Assembly (NCBI RefSeq): GCF_041537905.1
Contig: NZ_JBGRUO010000013.1
Location: 71,744-135,743, forward strand
Length of the DNA: 64,000 nucleotides
Direction: 5' to 3'
Origin: Ruegeria_C sp041537905
Lineage (GTDB): Bacteria; Pseudomonadota; Alphaproteobacteria; Rhodobacterales; Rhodobacteraceae
Positions 7,285 through 16,576 of this stretch are shown here, piece after piece. The notes beneath the pieces are model-generated. The model was given only the letters and a program-made list of their open reading frames with translations. It was not told where the DNA came from and did no database searches. Positions within the stretch are counted from its first letter, which is position 1. Each line of letters opens with the position of its first letter. A program made the translations under genes and the position numbers.

Positions 7285-10164
7285 TTATGTCTCTCCTTCT
7301 GAGGTGGGTTGGTCTGATTTCGGGTCGGGTGGATCGTCGCGTTTGGGATTGATGTCCATCGCGTGCTCGGTCACCATCCCCGGTTGCCAGGCAAAGCGGG
7401 ACAGGCTTTCCAGCGCCAGCATCACCGCGCCCAGCACCGCCAGGAACACACCCAGATCAAAGAGCGCGGCGGTGGCCAGTTCGAACTCTTCCAGCGGGCC
7501 GATCTTTACATAGCCAAAGGCGCTGGTCAGGAAGGGCAGCCCGTTGAACCACGCCCCCATGCCGGTGGCAGCCGCAATCAGTACGCCGCTGCCGATGATG
7601 CCGTGATAGAAAATGCGCTGGCGCTCGGCCGCCCAGGTGAAGCCGCTGGCCATATATTGCATCACAAAGGCAATCGCCGCGACCAGCCCGGCGATAAAGC
7701 CACCGCCCGGCAGGTTGTGACCGCGGAAGAAGATATAGGTCGCCACCATCAATGCGATCGGCATCATCACCCGCGTTGCAACCACCATCATCAGCGGATG
7801 CGCATCCCCCGATTGTGGCCATTCCGGTTTGCGGTTCAGCAGATAGGCGCGCACATTCGAGGCCAGCACTGCCTCGGTCAGGGCAAAGATCACCAGCGCC
7901 GCGATGCCCAGCACGATGATCTCGCCAAAGGTATCAAAGCCCCGGAAATCCACCAGGATCACGTTGACCACATTGGTGCCGCCGCCGCCCTTATAGGAAT
8001 TGGCCAGATGAAACTCGGAAATTGTCGGGAACGAGAAATCGCGGATCATCACCGCGTAGATCAGCGCGGCTGTGCCCACACCCGCCACGCCCGCGATCAC
8101 CGCGTCGCGCACCCGGATCGTCAGGCTGCTGTCCACCGGTGTGGTCTTGGGCAGGAAGTTCAGGCACAGCAGCAGCAGGATGATCGACACCACTTCGACC
8201 GAGATTTGCGTCATCGCCAGGTCCGGTGCCGATAGGAAGTTGAAGGACAGCGACACGATCAGTCCGACCACTCCGATCAGTACCAGCGCAAGCTGCCGGT
8301 TGCGATGCAGGAAGGTCAGCATCGCCGTGGCCGCAATCAGGCAGAACCACGCCACGATTGGCAAGAGCGGCGCGTCCTGCACGTCACGGGTCGGCATCTC
8401 CATTGTGCCGGTGAAGTAGGCATAAGCAGCGATCGCCAGCGTGAAGACGACAAAAATCATCGCATAGCGCGAGATCGCGCCGTTATGCAGCGTGTCGGTG
8501 ATCAAGCGGCTCAGGCGCGTCAGCGCGCGGATCACGGCGTCGAAAATGGTCTTGGCCTCGGGGCGCGGCATCGCGTTCCAGACCCGTTCCAGCCCCCCAT
8601 GCATGACAAGCAGGACCAGACCGCCAATGGTGGCAATGGTCGACATCAGAAGCGCGGTGTTGAACCCGTGCCAGAGCTTCAGCTTGAAATATGGCAGCTC
8701 TCCGCCGGTTACCGCCGAGGCGGCGACCTTGACCAGAGGGCCGACCATTGCTTGTGCGTTCAGCCCGATCGTGACCACCAGAACGACCAGAAAAGCCGGC
8801 GCCAGCCACAGGCCCACCGGCGGGTCATGGGGATGGGCGGGATAGTCGCTCCGCTTGGGACCCAGGAAGACATGCGCGATGAAGCGGAAGGAGTAGGCCG
8901 CCGAGAACAGCGCCGCCAGCAGCGCCAGGCCCGGCATCAGCAGATGCGACTGGCCCCAGACGGTGTGCAAAGTCTCTTCCAGCATCATCTCTTTCGACAG
9001 GAATCCGTTCAGCGGCGGAATGCCCGCCATCGACAGGCTGGCGATAAGTGCGATGGTAAAGGTGACCGGCATCAGGTGCCGCAATCCACCCAGCCGCTTG
9101 ATGTCCCGTGTGCCGGTCTCGTGATCGACAATGCCCGCGCTCATGAAGAGCGCCGCCTTAAAAGTCGCGTGGTTGATGATGTGGAAGATTGCGGCAATGG
9201 CCGCGATCTCGGTGCCAAAGCCCAAAAGCATGGTGATCAGGCCCAGATGGCTGACCGTCGAAAAGGCCAAGAGCGCTTTCAGGTCATCCTTGAAGAGCGC
9301 GATGACCGCGCCCAGCACCATGGTGATCAGCCCGGTCGTGGCCACGATATAGAACCATTCCGGTGTGCCTGACAGCACCGGCCACATCCGCGCCATCAGA
9401 AACAGCCCCGCCTTCACCATCGTGGCCGAGTGCAGATAGGCCGAGACCGGGGTGGGCGCGGCCATGGCATGGGGCAGCCAGAAATGGAACGGAAACTGCG
9501 CCGATTTGGTGAAACAGCCCAGAAGGATCAGGATCAGCGCGGGCAGATAAAGCGGTGAGCTCTGGATCAGGTCCTTGTTTTGCAGAATGACGCTCAGGTC
9601 ATAGCTGCCCACGATATGGCCCAGGATCAGCATGCCCGCGATCATCGCCAGCCCGCCGGAACCGGTGACCGCCAGCGCCATCCGGGCACCTTGTCGCCCC
9701 TCTGGCAGGTGTTTCCAATAGCCTATGAGTAGGAAGGAACTGAGCGAGGTCAGCTCCCAGAAAACCAGCAAAAGCAGGATGTTGTCAGACAGAACGATTC
9801 CCACCATCGCGCCCTGGAACAGCAGCAGATAGGTATAGAACTGCCCCATTGGATCCTCACGCGACAGGTAGAACCGCGCGTAAAGGATGATCAGCAACCC
9901 GATCCCGAGGATCAGCCCGGCAAAGAGAAAGCCCAGCCCATCCAAAAAGAAATTTGCGTTCAGCCCAAGCCAGGGCATCCACTCCAGCCGGGCGGTGACT
10001 GCCTCGCCGCGCAGCACGGCGGGCAGGTTGATCATCAGACCGACAAAAGCCAGCAGCGTTGTGACCCCGGCGGACCAGGCGCAGGCATTTCTGCCCGCAC
10101 GGATCAGCAGGGCCGGAAACACTGCTCCTAGAAAAGGAAGGGCCACGATCAGAAATAGGGACAC
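7285..10164 (-). CDS. mnhA: Mrp/Mnh Na+/H+ antiporter fused subunit A/B
   Basis: 959 aa from the chosen GTG 10164. It is preceded by GGAGAG with a 6-nt gap and gives VSLFLIVALPFLGA, the normal MnhA beginning. An ATG at 10251 would add 29 residues with no good ribosome site. Order of domains: a NuoL-like proton channel (about 60-520, with HSATMVKAGLFLMAR and GIPPLNGFLSKE), the MrpA C-terminal domain (about 600-760, APDLAMTQISVEV) and a fused MnhB domain (about 790-930). An A-B fusion is the norm in Rhodobacterales. First gene of the operon; sodium and pH homeostasis in a probable marine organism. Confidence 0.94.
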   Translation of the reverse strand: MSLFLIVALPFLGAVFPALLIRAGRNACAWSAGVTTLLAFVGLMINLPAVLRGEAVTARLEWMPWLGLNANFFLDGLGFLFAGLILGIGLLIILYARFYLSREDPMGQFYTYLLLFQGAMVGIVLSDNILLLLVFWELTSLSSFLLIGYWKHLPEGRQGARMALAVTGSGGLAMIAGMLILGHIVGSYDLSVILQNKDLIQSSPLYLPALILILLGCFTKSAQFPFHFWLPHAMAAPTPVSAYLHSATMVKAGLFLMARMWPVLSGTPEWFYIVATTGLITMVLGAVIALFKDDLKALLAFSTVSHLGLITMLLGFGTEIAAIAAIFHIINHATFKAALFMSAGIVDHETGTRDIKRLGGLRHLMPVTFTIALIASLSMAGIPPLNGFLSKEMMLEETLHTVWGQSHLLMPGLALLAALFSAAYSFRFIAHVFLGPKRSDYPAHPHDPPVGLWLAPAFLVVLVVTIGLNAQAMVGPLVKVAASAVTGGELPYFKLKLWHGFNTALLMSTIATIGGLVLLVMHGGLERVWNAMPRPEAKTIFDAVIRALTRLSRLITDTLHNGAISRYAMIFVVFTLAIAAYAYFTGTMEMPTRDVQDAPLLPIVAWFCLIAATAMLTFLHRNRQLALVLIGVVGLIVSLSFNFLSAPDLAMTQISVEVVSIILLLLCLNFLPKTTPVDSSLTIRVRDAVIAGVAGVGTAALIYAVMIRDFSFPTISEFHLANSYKGGGGTNVVNVILVDFRGFDTFGEIIVLGIAALVIFALTEAVLASNVRAYLLNRKPEWPQSGDAHPLMMVVATRVMMPIALMVATYIFFRGHNLPGGGFIAGLVAAIAFVMQYMASGFTWAAERQRIFYHGIIGSGVLIAAATGMGAWFNGLPFLTSAFGYVKIGPLEEFELATAALFDLGVFLAVLGAVMLALESLSRFAWQPGMVTEHAMDINPKRDDPPDPKSDQPTSEGET

Positions 10165-10410
10165 CAGCTGCTCTCCGGTCTTGGGATGAAAATCAATCAA
10201 CGCGCTGATTACGGATAATTTCCAACCTGTCCAGTTATTGCAAGTTTTCAAATGTGTCCTAGGGGCAATCAGTTGCGATGAAACTTGCGACGATTTGGCC
10301 TGAGCGCAGCGTGGTTGACGCGATCTTGATCAGGTTGGGGGTGTCAAAGCGCGGGCATTCCGCGCCGAATATGCTACGTAGTGGCAAGCAAAATGAATGA
10401 GATGGGTGCC

Positions 10411-10893
10411 ATGACGGAACCTCGAAACAGCGGGCTTTTGACGCGTAGGCGGATTCTTGTTGGCGGGACGCTGGCTGTGGCCGCAGGGTTTGCCATTCGG
10501 GAATACCGCTTGATCCCGCCCGCCTATGCAGGCGGCAAGCTGACGGTGGGCGAGGCGCGCGACAAGGCGGCGGCGGGTGAGATCGTGCTGATCGATATCC
10601 GCCGCCCGGATGAATGGGCGCGCACCGGGATTGGCGCGGACGCGCATCCAATCGACATGCGGCGCAAGGACTTCGTCGCGGCCCTTCAGGAGGTGGCCGG
10701 GACCGATACCGACCAGCCGATTGCGTTGATCTGCGCGCGTGGCGTGCGCTCGGCCAATATGAGCCTGCGCCTGACCGAAGCGGGCTATACCAACATCATA
10801 GATGTGCCTGGCGGCATGCTGGGATCACGCTCTGCGACCGGCTGGCTCGATGCCGGTCTGCCTGTTGTGACGTTTGAGGAGAGTAGTGGATGA
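10411..10893 (+). CDS. Rhodanese-like protein with Tat-like signal
   Basis: About 160 aa. The N-terminus has a twin-arginine-like TRRRILVGG followed by a hydrophobic stretch and an Ala-x-Ala-like end (PPAYAGG), so export is likely. The remainder is a single rhodanese domain, VLIDIRRPDEW, with the active-site loop CARGVRSANM containing the catalytic Cys. The start is uncertain: ATGs at 10393, 10402 and 10411 and a GTG at 10381 are in frame, and 10411 is chosen for a compact signal peptide. Its stop overlaps the next gene by 4 nt, so the two form an operon. Substrate unknown. Confidence 0.85.
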   Translation: MTEPRNSGLLTRRRILVGGTLAVAAGFAIREYRLIPPAYAGGKLTVGEARDKAAAGEIVLIDIRRPDEWARTGIGADAHPIDMRRKDFVAALQEVAGTDTDQPIALICARGVRSANMSLRLTEAGYTNIIDVPGGMLGSRSATGWLDAGLPVVTFEESSG

Positions 10894-11717
10894 TCCGTGC
10901 AATAGGACTGTGCCTTGCGCTATCGTGGATGGGGCAGGGCGCTCTGGCCGGGTGCGGCGAGCTTGAGGACGCCTGTGAAATCGGCACCGGTATCTATCAT
11001 ATCGAACTGCCCGACACGCCGAAAGAAAGCATGCCTGCGGTGATCTTCCTGCATGGGTATGGCGGGTCCGGTCAGGGCGTGCTGAAAATGCGCGGCATGG
11101 TCGAGGCGTTCAAGGCGCGCGGCTATGCGGTGATCGCGCCCACGGGCGAGCCGCGCAACGGCGATGGCCCTCGATCCTGGGTGTTCTATCCCGGCTGGGA
11201 GGGGCGCAATGAGCTGGGTTTCCTGCAGGATGTGCGCGCCGATGCAAGTGCGCGGTTCGGGATCGATCCTGACCGGACCATCCTGTCCGGATTCTCGGGC
11301 GGCGGTTTCATGGTCTATTATCTTGCTTGCGACACTCCGGATGCGTTTGCGGCCTATGCGTCGGTTGCAGGCGGGTTCTGGCGACCGCATCCCAAGGCAT
11401 GCGCCGGACCGATTCGCCTATTTCACACCCATGGCTGGACCGACAATGTGGTCCCGCTTGAGGGCCGCGAGCTGGGCGGTGGCCGGTTCCGGCAGGGCGA
11501 TATCTTTGCTGGGCTGGAAATCTGGCGCGAGGCAAATGAGTGCGTCGACAACCGGCCTGACGGGTTTTCCAAGTCTGGACAGTTCATGCGCCGCAAATGG
11601 ACCCGCTGTGCAGACGGAAGCGCACTGGAATTTGCGCTGTTTCCGGGCGGGCATCAGATCCCGCAGGGCTGGGCCGACATGATCGTCGATTGGGCCGAGG
11701 GGCTGCCCGGAAGCTGA
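10890..11717 (+). CDS. Secreted alpha/beta hydrolase, polyhydroxybutyrate-depolymerase/LpqC family
   Basis: 275 aa. Signal peptide MIRAIGLCLALSWMGQGALA with cleavage near residue 20. The mature part has the oxyanion-hole motif HGYGGSG, the nucleophile elbow GFSGGG and a late histidine in FPGGHQIP, consistent with a Ser-Asp-His triad. Similar proteins are annotated as PHB depolymerases or feruloyl-esterase-like enzymes. The true substrate cannot be told from sequence. Translationally coupled to the rhodanese gene (ATGA overlap). Confidence 0.86.
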   Translation: MIRAIGLCLALSWMGQGALAGCGELEDACEIGTGIYHIELPDTPKESMPAVIFLHGYGGSGQGVLKMRGMVEAFKARGYAVIAPTGEPRNGDGPRSWVFYPGWEGRNELGFLQDVRADASARFGIDPDRTILSGFSGGGFMVYYLACDTPDAFAAYASVAGGFWRPHPKACAGPIRLFHTHGWTDNVVPLEGRELGGGRFRQGDIFAGLEIWREANECVDNRPDGFSKSGQFMRRKWTRCADGSALEFALFPGGHQIPQGWADMIVDWAEGLPGS

Positions 11718-11897
11718 GAGGCTCCAGGCGCGGGGCTTTGGTCTGCGAAGTGCGCGTTGAATCATGAGCAAGCATGCCTCGTTCCGGTCTCTGCGCCCTG
11801 CATTCTTTGCAAAGAGCAGCCCAAAATTCTGAGCAGATGCGAAGGGACCGTGATGGGTTCCCACGTAGGAGCGCACGACTTCAGTCAATGAAATCGG

Positions 11898-11922
11898 ACC
11901 GGAAACTTTAGAGGTTTCCGGT
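11898..11922 (-). terminator. Perfect 9-bp hairpin downstream of opgH, weak terminator candidate
   Basis: ACCGGAAAC (11898-11906) and GTTTCCGGT (11914-11922) are perfectly complementary with a 7-nt loop. It lies 44 nt beyond the opgH stop and between two convergent genes. There is no clear U-tract on either side, so it may be a transcript 3'-end stabiliser instead of an intrinsic terminator. Confidence 0.45.
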
Positions 11923-11965
11923 ACCCGGAAGCCTTGTCATCCCGGCAGCCGTTTAAAGCGACGGG

Positions 11966-13849
11966 TCATTCCGCTGGGGTCGCCGCGCCCTTGCCGTCCA
12001 GCAGCGACTTCAACTCGCTGCGATAGGTGCGTGCAGTGCGGGTGATGGCCGGTTCGCGGAAATCCTCGCGCATGCCTAGCAGACGCCGTGCCGCGCCGGC
12101 GCTGACGCCGCTTAGCGCGGACAGTGGCACCGCCAGCGTCAGGCTCAGCGCGATGGGGATCAGCCAGGCCGAAACCATGCCCGCCAGAATGCCTGCTGTC
12201 AGCGTCAGCCCGCTCACGGTTTCCAGCGCGTGGCAGATCAGCAGTGTGCGCAAGTCATAGCTGCCGCCGTCGCGGGCCTGCGGTGACCAGCCCTTTTGCA
12301 GGCCCAACAGGCTGCGGAACACCGCGATCATCTGTTGCACCATCAGGATCGGGGCATACAGGATCGACAGGCAAATCTCGGACAGGAAGGATAGGCTGAA
12401 CCGCCCGCCGCCGCCGAACTCGCGATACCGCGCGCCTGTCAACGGCAGCGCGGCTGCGCCCAGCAGTTTCGGGGCCAGCAGCATCGCGTACATCAGCACG
12501 ATGATCAGCGCGTGGCGCGCTTCGGTCATTTCGGGCCATTGCGGGAACATCGGGTTGTCGGGGCTGAAATAATGCAGAACGGAGGCATCCTCGCCGCGCC
12601 CGATCAGCGCCCACATCACCAGCAGGGCGAACCAGATCGGTGACAGAAGATAGCCGATCGCGCCATGGAACATGTGAAAGCGCGAGATCGAGCGGAAGCC
12701 TTTCGAGCCCAACAGGTTCAGGTGTTGCAGATTGCCCTGACACCAGCGCCGGTCTCGCTGCACGTGGTCGATCAACGTCGGGGGCGTTTCCTCGTAAGAC
12801 CCACGGATGCGCGGCAGGAACCGCACGCTCCAGCCCGCGCGACGCAAGAGGCCCGCTTCGACAAAGTCGTGGCTCATGATCAGTTGCTCGCGACCCGTCA
12901 GCGAGCGCAGGCGTGGCAGGCCTGCGCAATTGGCGAAGGCCTGCGTGCGGATGATCGCGTTATGGCCCCAATAGTTGCCTTCCTCGCCACACCAGCGTGC
13001 CAGCCCTTCGGCAAAGGCCGCGCCATAGACGCCATTTGCGAACTGCTGCACGCGGGCAAAGACCGATTGCGCGCCGATTAGCTGAGGGAAGCTCTGCACC
13101 AGCCCGGCAGAGGGATCGCGCGCCAACGCATCCGTCAGGCGCACGATGGCGCGCCCGGTCATCAGGCTGTCAGCATCCAGCACCAGCATGGCGTCCCAAT
13201 CGGCCCCCCAGTTGCTGATCCAGTCTGAGATATTGCCCACCTTGCGGTCGGTATTCTGCACGCGACGGCGGTAATACAGCTCCAGATCGGGGGCCAGCGT
13301 GGTGCGCAGCGCTTCGATACTGGCCTGTTCCTGCGCGGCGATGGCGTCATCGCGGGTATCGGACAGGATGAACATGGCATAGTGATGCGCACCGCCGCGC
13401 GCCTTGAGCTCCTCCAGCATGGTGCGGGCATTGCCCAGCACATACCACGGCACCTCGTTATAGACCGGCATCAGCAACGCCACGCGTAAGGGCTGCGGGC
13501 GTTGGCGCACCCGCTGCGGCACCCGGCGCGACAGCGAGACCAGCCCAAGCAGCACGGTGCTGACCGTGAAGGTGATCCAGAAGAAATTGAACGAGATCAG
13601 GCCCAGCAAGATGCCTTCGACCAGCGAGACGCCCTCATCCGCGAACCAGTCCTGCATCACCCAGACCAGCCCCAGAGTGGCTGCCAGCGCCGGTGTGAAG
13701 GCAAGAAAGCGCCACAGCCAAGCAGCATCCGCCCGCGTCGCCCCGCGCGGGGCATCGGCGTCGCGAAAGCGCGCACCGAAATCCTGAACCGGCATCTCCA
13801 GTTCGGCCCGGGGCGGCATGATATGCAGGTCCTGCGTCATGTGGTCCAC
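11966..13849 (-). CDS. opgH: Glucans biosynthesis glucosyltransferase H
   Basis: 627 aa GT2-family membrane glucosyltransferase. It has N-terminal helices, a cytoplasmic catalytic domain with LVLDADSLMTG (metal-binding DxD) and the terminal QxxRW-type motif RDRRWCQGN, then several C-terminal helices. It polymerises glucose from UDP-glucose into the beta-glucan backbone of osmoregulated periplasmic glucans. It is much shorter than E. coli OpgH (847 aa), lacking long N- and C-terminal extensions. The start overlaps the opgG stop by 13 nt. Last gene of opgCGH. Confidence 0.95.
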   Translation of the reverse strand: MDHMTQDLHIMPPRAELEMPVQDFGARFRDADAPRGATRADAAWLWRFLAFTPALAATLGLVWVMQDWFADEGVSLVEGILLGLISFNFFWITFTVSTVLLGLVSLSRRVPQRVRQRPQPLRVALLMPVYNEVPWYVLGNARTMLEELKARGGAHHYAMFILSDTRDDAIAAQEQASIEALRTTLAPDLELYYRRRVQNTDRKVGNISDWISNWGADWDAMLVLDADSLMTGRAIVRLTDALARDPSAGLVQSFPQLIGAQSVFARVQQFANGVYGAAFAEGLARWCGEEGNYWGHNAIIRTQAFANCAGLPRLRSLTGREQLIMSHDFVEAGLLRRAGWSVRFLPRIRGSYEETPPTLIDHVQRDRRWCQGNLQHLNLLGSKGFRSISRFHMFHGAIGYLLSPIWFALLVMWALIGRGEDASVLHYFSPDNPMFPQWPEMTEARHALIIVLMYAMLLAPKLLGAAALPLTGARYREFGGGGRFSLSFLSEICLSILYAPILMVQQMIAVFRSLLGLQKGWSPQARDGGSYDLRTLLICHALETVSGLTLTAGILAGMVSAWLIPIALSLTLAVPLSALSGVSAGAARRLLGMREDFREPAITRTARTYRSELKSLLDGKGAATPAE

Positions 13850-15339
13850 CGGTAGAGCCAGACCTCGGAGGCAGGCTGGCCATCGCGGCGCAAATGCGCG
13901 CGCAGTTCCACATGGTCGCGGTCGCCGGGCTCGAACCCGAAGGCCAGTCGCAACCCACCGGTGTCGGGATTGCGCTGCAGCACACCGTCGGTGACCTCGG
14001 CATGGGGCGAATAGGTGACAACGTCGATCTGTTCGATGTCGTCCAGCAATGGCGTGTCTTCGAAGTCGATCACCGCCAGACGGCCCTCGCCAAAGGTGTT
14101 ATCGCCCATCGCGGTGTTGATCACCCGGGGCAGGGCGGTGCGGTTGGGCTCTTCTCCCCATGTCAGGCGATAGGCGATATCCACCTGCTCACCCGCTGCA
14201 TAGGGCGTCGCGGGGCGCCAGTAGGCCACGATATTGTCGTAGATTTCCTGATCCGCCGGGATCTCGACCAAAGTCACCGTGCCTTTGCCCCATTCTCCCT
14301 TGGGTTCGACCCACAGGCCGGGGCGGCGGTGGTAATTGGCCTCAAGATCGGCGAAATCCGAGAAGGTGCGTGAGCGCTGCATCAGCCCGAAGCCACGCGG
14401 ATTGCGGTCTACAAAGGATGAAATCTGCAGCCGGGTCGGGTTAGCCAGAGGCCGCCAGATCACCTCACCCGCACCGTTTTCGATCATCAGCCCGTCGCTG
14501 TCATGCACGGCGGGGCGGAAATCGTCAAACCGGGTGTGATTGGTTTGATCGAACAGGAACATCGAGGTCAGCGGGCCGATACCCACATGGTCCAGCTCTT
14601 CGCGACCAAAGAGCGTGGCCTCAACCTCCATCACGCAATCCTCGCCCGGGGTGATGTCAAAGCGATAGGCACCGGTCACGCTGGGGCTGTCCATCAGCGC
14701 ATGCACGATCATGTTCTGCTGTCCGGGTGCGGGGCGTTCCAGCCAGAAGCGGATGAATTCGGGAAACTCCTCGCCATCCGGCTCGCCGGTCTTCAGCGCC
14801 AACCCACGGGCAGACAGGCCATAGGCCTCGTCCAGACCGATGGCGCGGAAATAGCTGGCGCCCTGAAACACGCAGAATTCATCGGTCAGGCCGGGACGGT
14901 GCATCTCTGTGCGCAGGCGGAAACCGGAAAAGCCCAGCGTCTCATCTGACGGCAGCTTTGGTACGTCTTCGGATTTGTTGAACATCGACAGATCGAAACC
15001 AACCGGCGTCGCCGTCCCATCCTCGACCGACAGGATCTGGACCGAGCGCGGGAAATAGAGGCCGGGTGCGAAGAAATCGACATTGAAGGGCGTTGGAGTG
15101 TCACGCCACATGCTGCGGTCCAGACTAAACCGGATCGAGCGATATTGCTCATAGGTCAGGTCCTGCCACGGCTGCGGAACCGCGTCGCGCATCGCATAGG
15201 GACGGCTGGCCAGTTCACGGGCCTGGGCAATCACCACGGACCGGTCAAAAGGCACGCCCGAGCCGCTCGCAAAGCCCGTAGCGGGCGCCAGAGCAAAAGC
15301 CGAGGTCGTGGTCAGAAAGGTACGGCGGGTCAGGGTCAT
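13837..15339 (-). CDS. opgG: Periplasmic glucan biosynthesis protein OpgG/OpgD
   Basis: 500 aa. The N-terminus MTLTRRTFLTTTSAFALAPATGFA has a twin-arginine motif, indicating Tat export as in OpgD-type proteins. The rest is a full-length MdoG domain (LTYEQYRSIRF, VEPKGEWGKGTVTLVEIP, YRLTWGEEP). Proteins of this family act in the periplasm on the backbone made by OpgH. It lies between opgC (4-nt overlap) and opgH (13-nt overlap). The Tat signal fits the OpgD branch; operon position fits OpgG. Confidence 0.94.
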   Translation of the reverse strand: MTLTRRTFLTTTSAFALAPATGFASGSGVPFDRSVVIAQARELASRPYAMRDAVPQPWQDLTYEQYRSIRFSLDRSMWRDTPTPFNVDFFAPGLYFPRSVQILSVEDGTATPVGFDLSMFNKSEDVPKLPSDETLGFSGFRLRTEMHRPGLTDEFCVFQGASYFRAIGLDEAYGLSARGLALKTGEPDGEEFPEFIRFWLERPAPGQQNMIVHALMDSPSVTGAYRFDITPGEDCVMEVEATLFGREELDHVGIGPLTSMFLFDQTNHTRFDDFRPAVHDSDGLMIENGAGEVIWRPLANPTRLQISSFVDRNPRGFGLMQRSRTFSDFADLEANYHRRPGLWVEPKGEWGKGTVTLVEIPADQEIYDNIVAYWRPATPYAAGEQVDIAYRLTWGEEPNRTALPRVINTAMGDNTFGEGRLAVIDFEDTPLLDDIEQIDVVTYSPHAEVTDGVLQRNPDTGGLRLAFGFEPGDRDHVELRAHLRRDGQPASEVWLYRWTT

Positions 15340-16553
15340 GACTTGGACTTCCAGGGTTGCGATTTGAACCAGGCGGCGAGATAGGCCACTCCGATTAACA
15401 TTGCAAAACCAACGAGGTTAGCAGCCGTCACGCTGGCAAAATCTCGCCCAGCCTGATCCAGAAACACGCCGATCAGGCGGGCTGCCGCCATCGAGAACAC
15501 AAAGACGGCAAGCGATTGCTGGCCGACCTTGGTGATCCAGGTCAGCATCACCCGCCAGACCTGTGCCAGCGCTCCGGTTCCGGTTGCGACCAGTCGGTGG
15601 CCCTTGTCGCCTGCGACGACCCAGCCCAGATAGGCCAGCGCAAGGAAATGCATGTAGCGGAACAGGCCGAAATCGGTCTTGTCGCGGAATTCCTTTGTCA
15701 GCGGCCAGACCTCACGGATTGCATCCCCGACCTGGCCGTTCCAGGCATCAACCCACAGGAACACTTTCCAGGACCCGAACGGTGCGGACAGAACCAGAAA
15801 CAGCGCGCTGATCCAGATCAGCACCTTCGAGACGGGCGGGGCCGGAATCCAGCCGCGCATGAAGGCAAAGCCTGTGAAGAACAAGAGTTGCCAGCCGAAC
15901 GGGTTGAAGAACCATTGCCGGTCCGACCAGGGCTCGGCGGGCAGGGCCAGCACACCGGTCTGTGCGACGGCCCAGATGCTGACCGAGGTCAGCGCGGCGG
16001 CCCAGAAGCTGATCCGGTGCAGTGCCATGAAGAGCGGCATCATCGCCAGCACCACCAGATACATGGGCAGGATGTCGAAATAGTTCGGGACATAGGTAAG
16101 GGTGAATAGCCCCACCAGCTGCGAGGTCGGGTCCCTGAAGAAGTGCTGCAGGTTCAGGGAATTGATGTAACTCTTTTCAAACGCTCCGGAATTATCCAGC
16201 GCGGCCATCGACATCGCCACGAAGAAGAACAGAGCGATATGCGCCCAGTAGACTTGCCAGATGCGAAATGCCACCCGCGCGGTGCCCATCCACCAGCCCT
16301 TGCGCAGGAAGGCCCCGCCAAAGGCGATGGCCGAGGCCATGCCCGAGCAGAAGACAAAGATCTCGGTGGCGTCGGAGAATCCGAATCGAGCCGGAATCCA
16401 TCTGGCCCAAGGGTCGCCGGGAATATGGGCGATGAGGATGATGAACATCGCGATCCCGCGATAGAAGTCCAGCCTCGGGTCGCGGGTACGCGCGGGTGTT
16501 TCCGCACGGTCCTGAACCATCGCAAAATCGGAAGCGGGCGAAATCGTCGCCAT
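15336..16553 (-). CDS. opgC: OpgC protein, acyltransferase-like membrane protein of glucan modification
   Basis: 405 aa with about ten membrane helices and the OpgC start region RDPRLDFYRGIAMFIILIAHIPGD. In Rhodobacter, OpgC succinylates periplasmic glucans. The N-terminal 25 residues are hydrophilic. First gene of opgCGH. The distance to the upstream TPR gene is only 23 nt, so that gene may be co-transcribed with it. Confidence 0.93.
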   Translation of the reverse strand: MATISPASDFAMVQDRAETPARTRDPRLDFYRGIAMFIILIAHIPGDPWARWIPARFGFSDATEIFVFCSGMASAIAFGGAFLRKGWWMGTARVAFRIWQVYWAHIALFFFVAMSMAALDNSGAFEKSYINSLNLQHFFRDPTSQLVGLFTLTYVPNYFDILPMYLVVLAMMPLFMALHRISFWAAALTSVSIWAVAQTGVLALPAEPWSDRQWFFNPFGWQLLFFTGFAFMRGWIPAPPVSKVLIWISALFLVLSAPFGSWKVFLWVDAWNGQVGDAIREVWPLTKEFRDKTDFGLFRYMHFLALAYLGWVVAGDKGHRLVATGTGALAQVWRVMLTWITKVGQQSLAVFVFSMAAARLIGVFLDQAGRDFASVTAANLVGFAMLIGVAYLAAWFKSQPWKSKS

Positions 16554-16576
16554 ACTCTTTGGATCCTTCCAGGTCG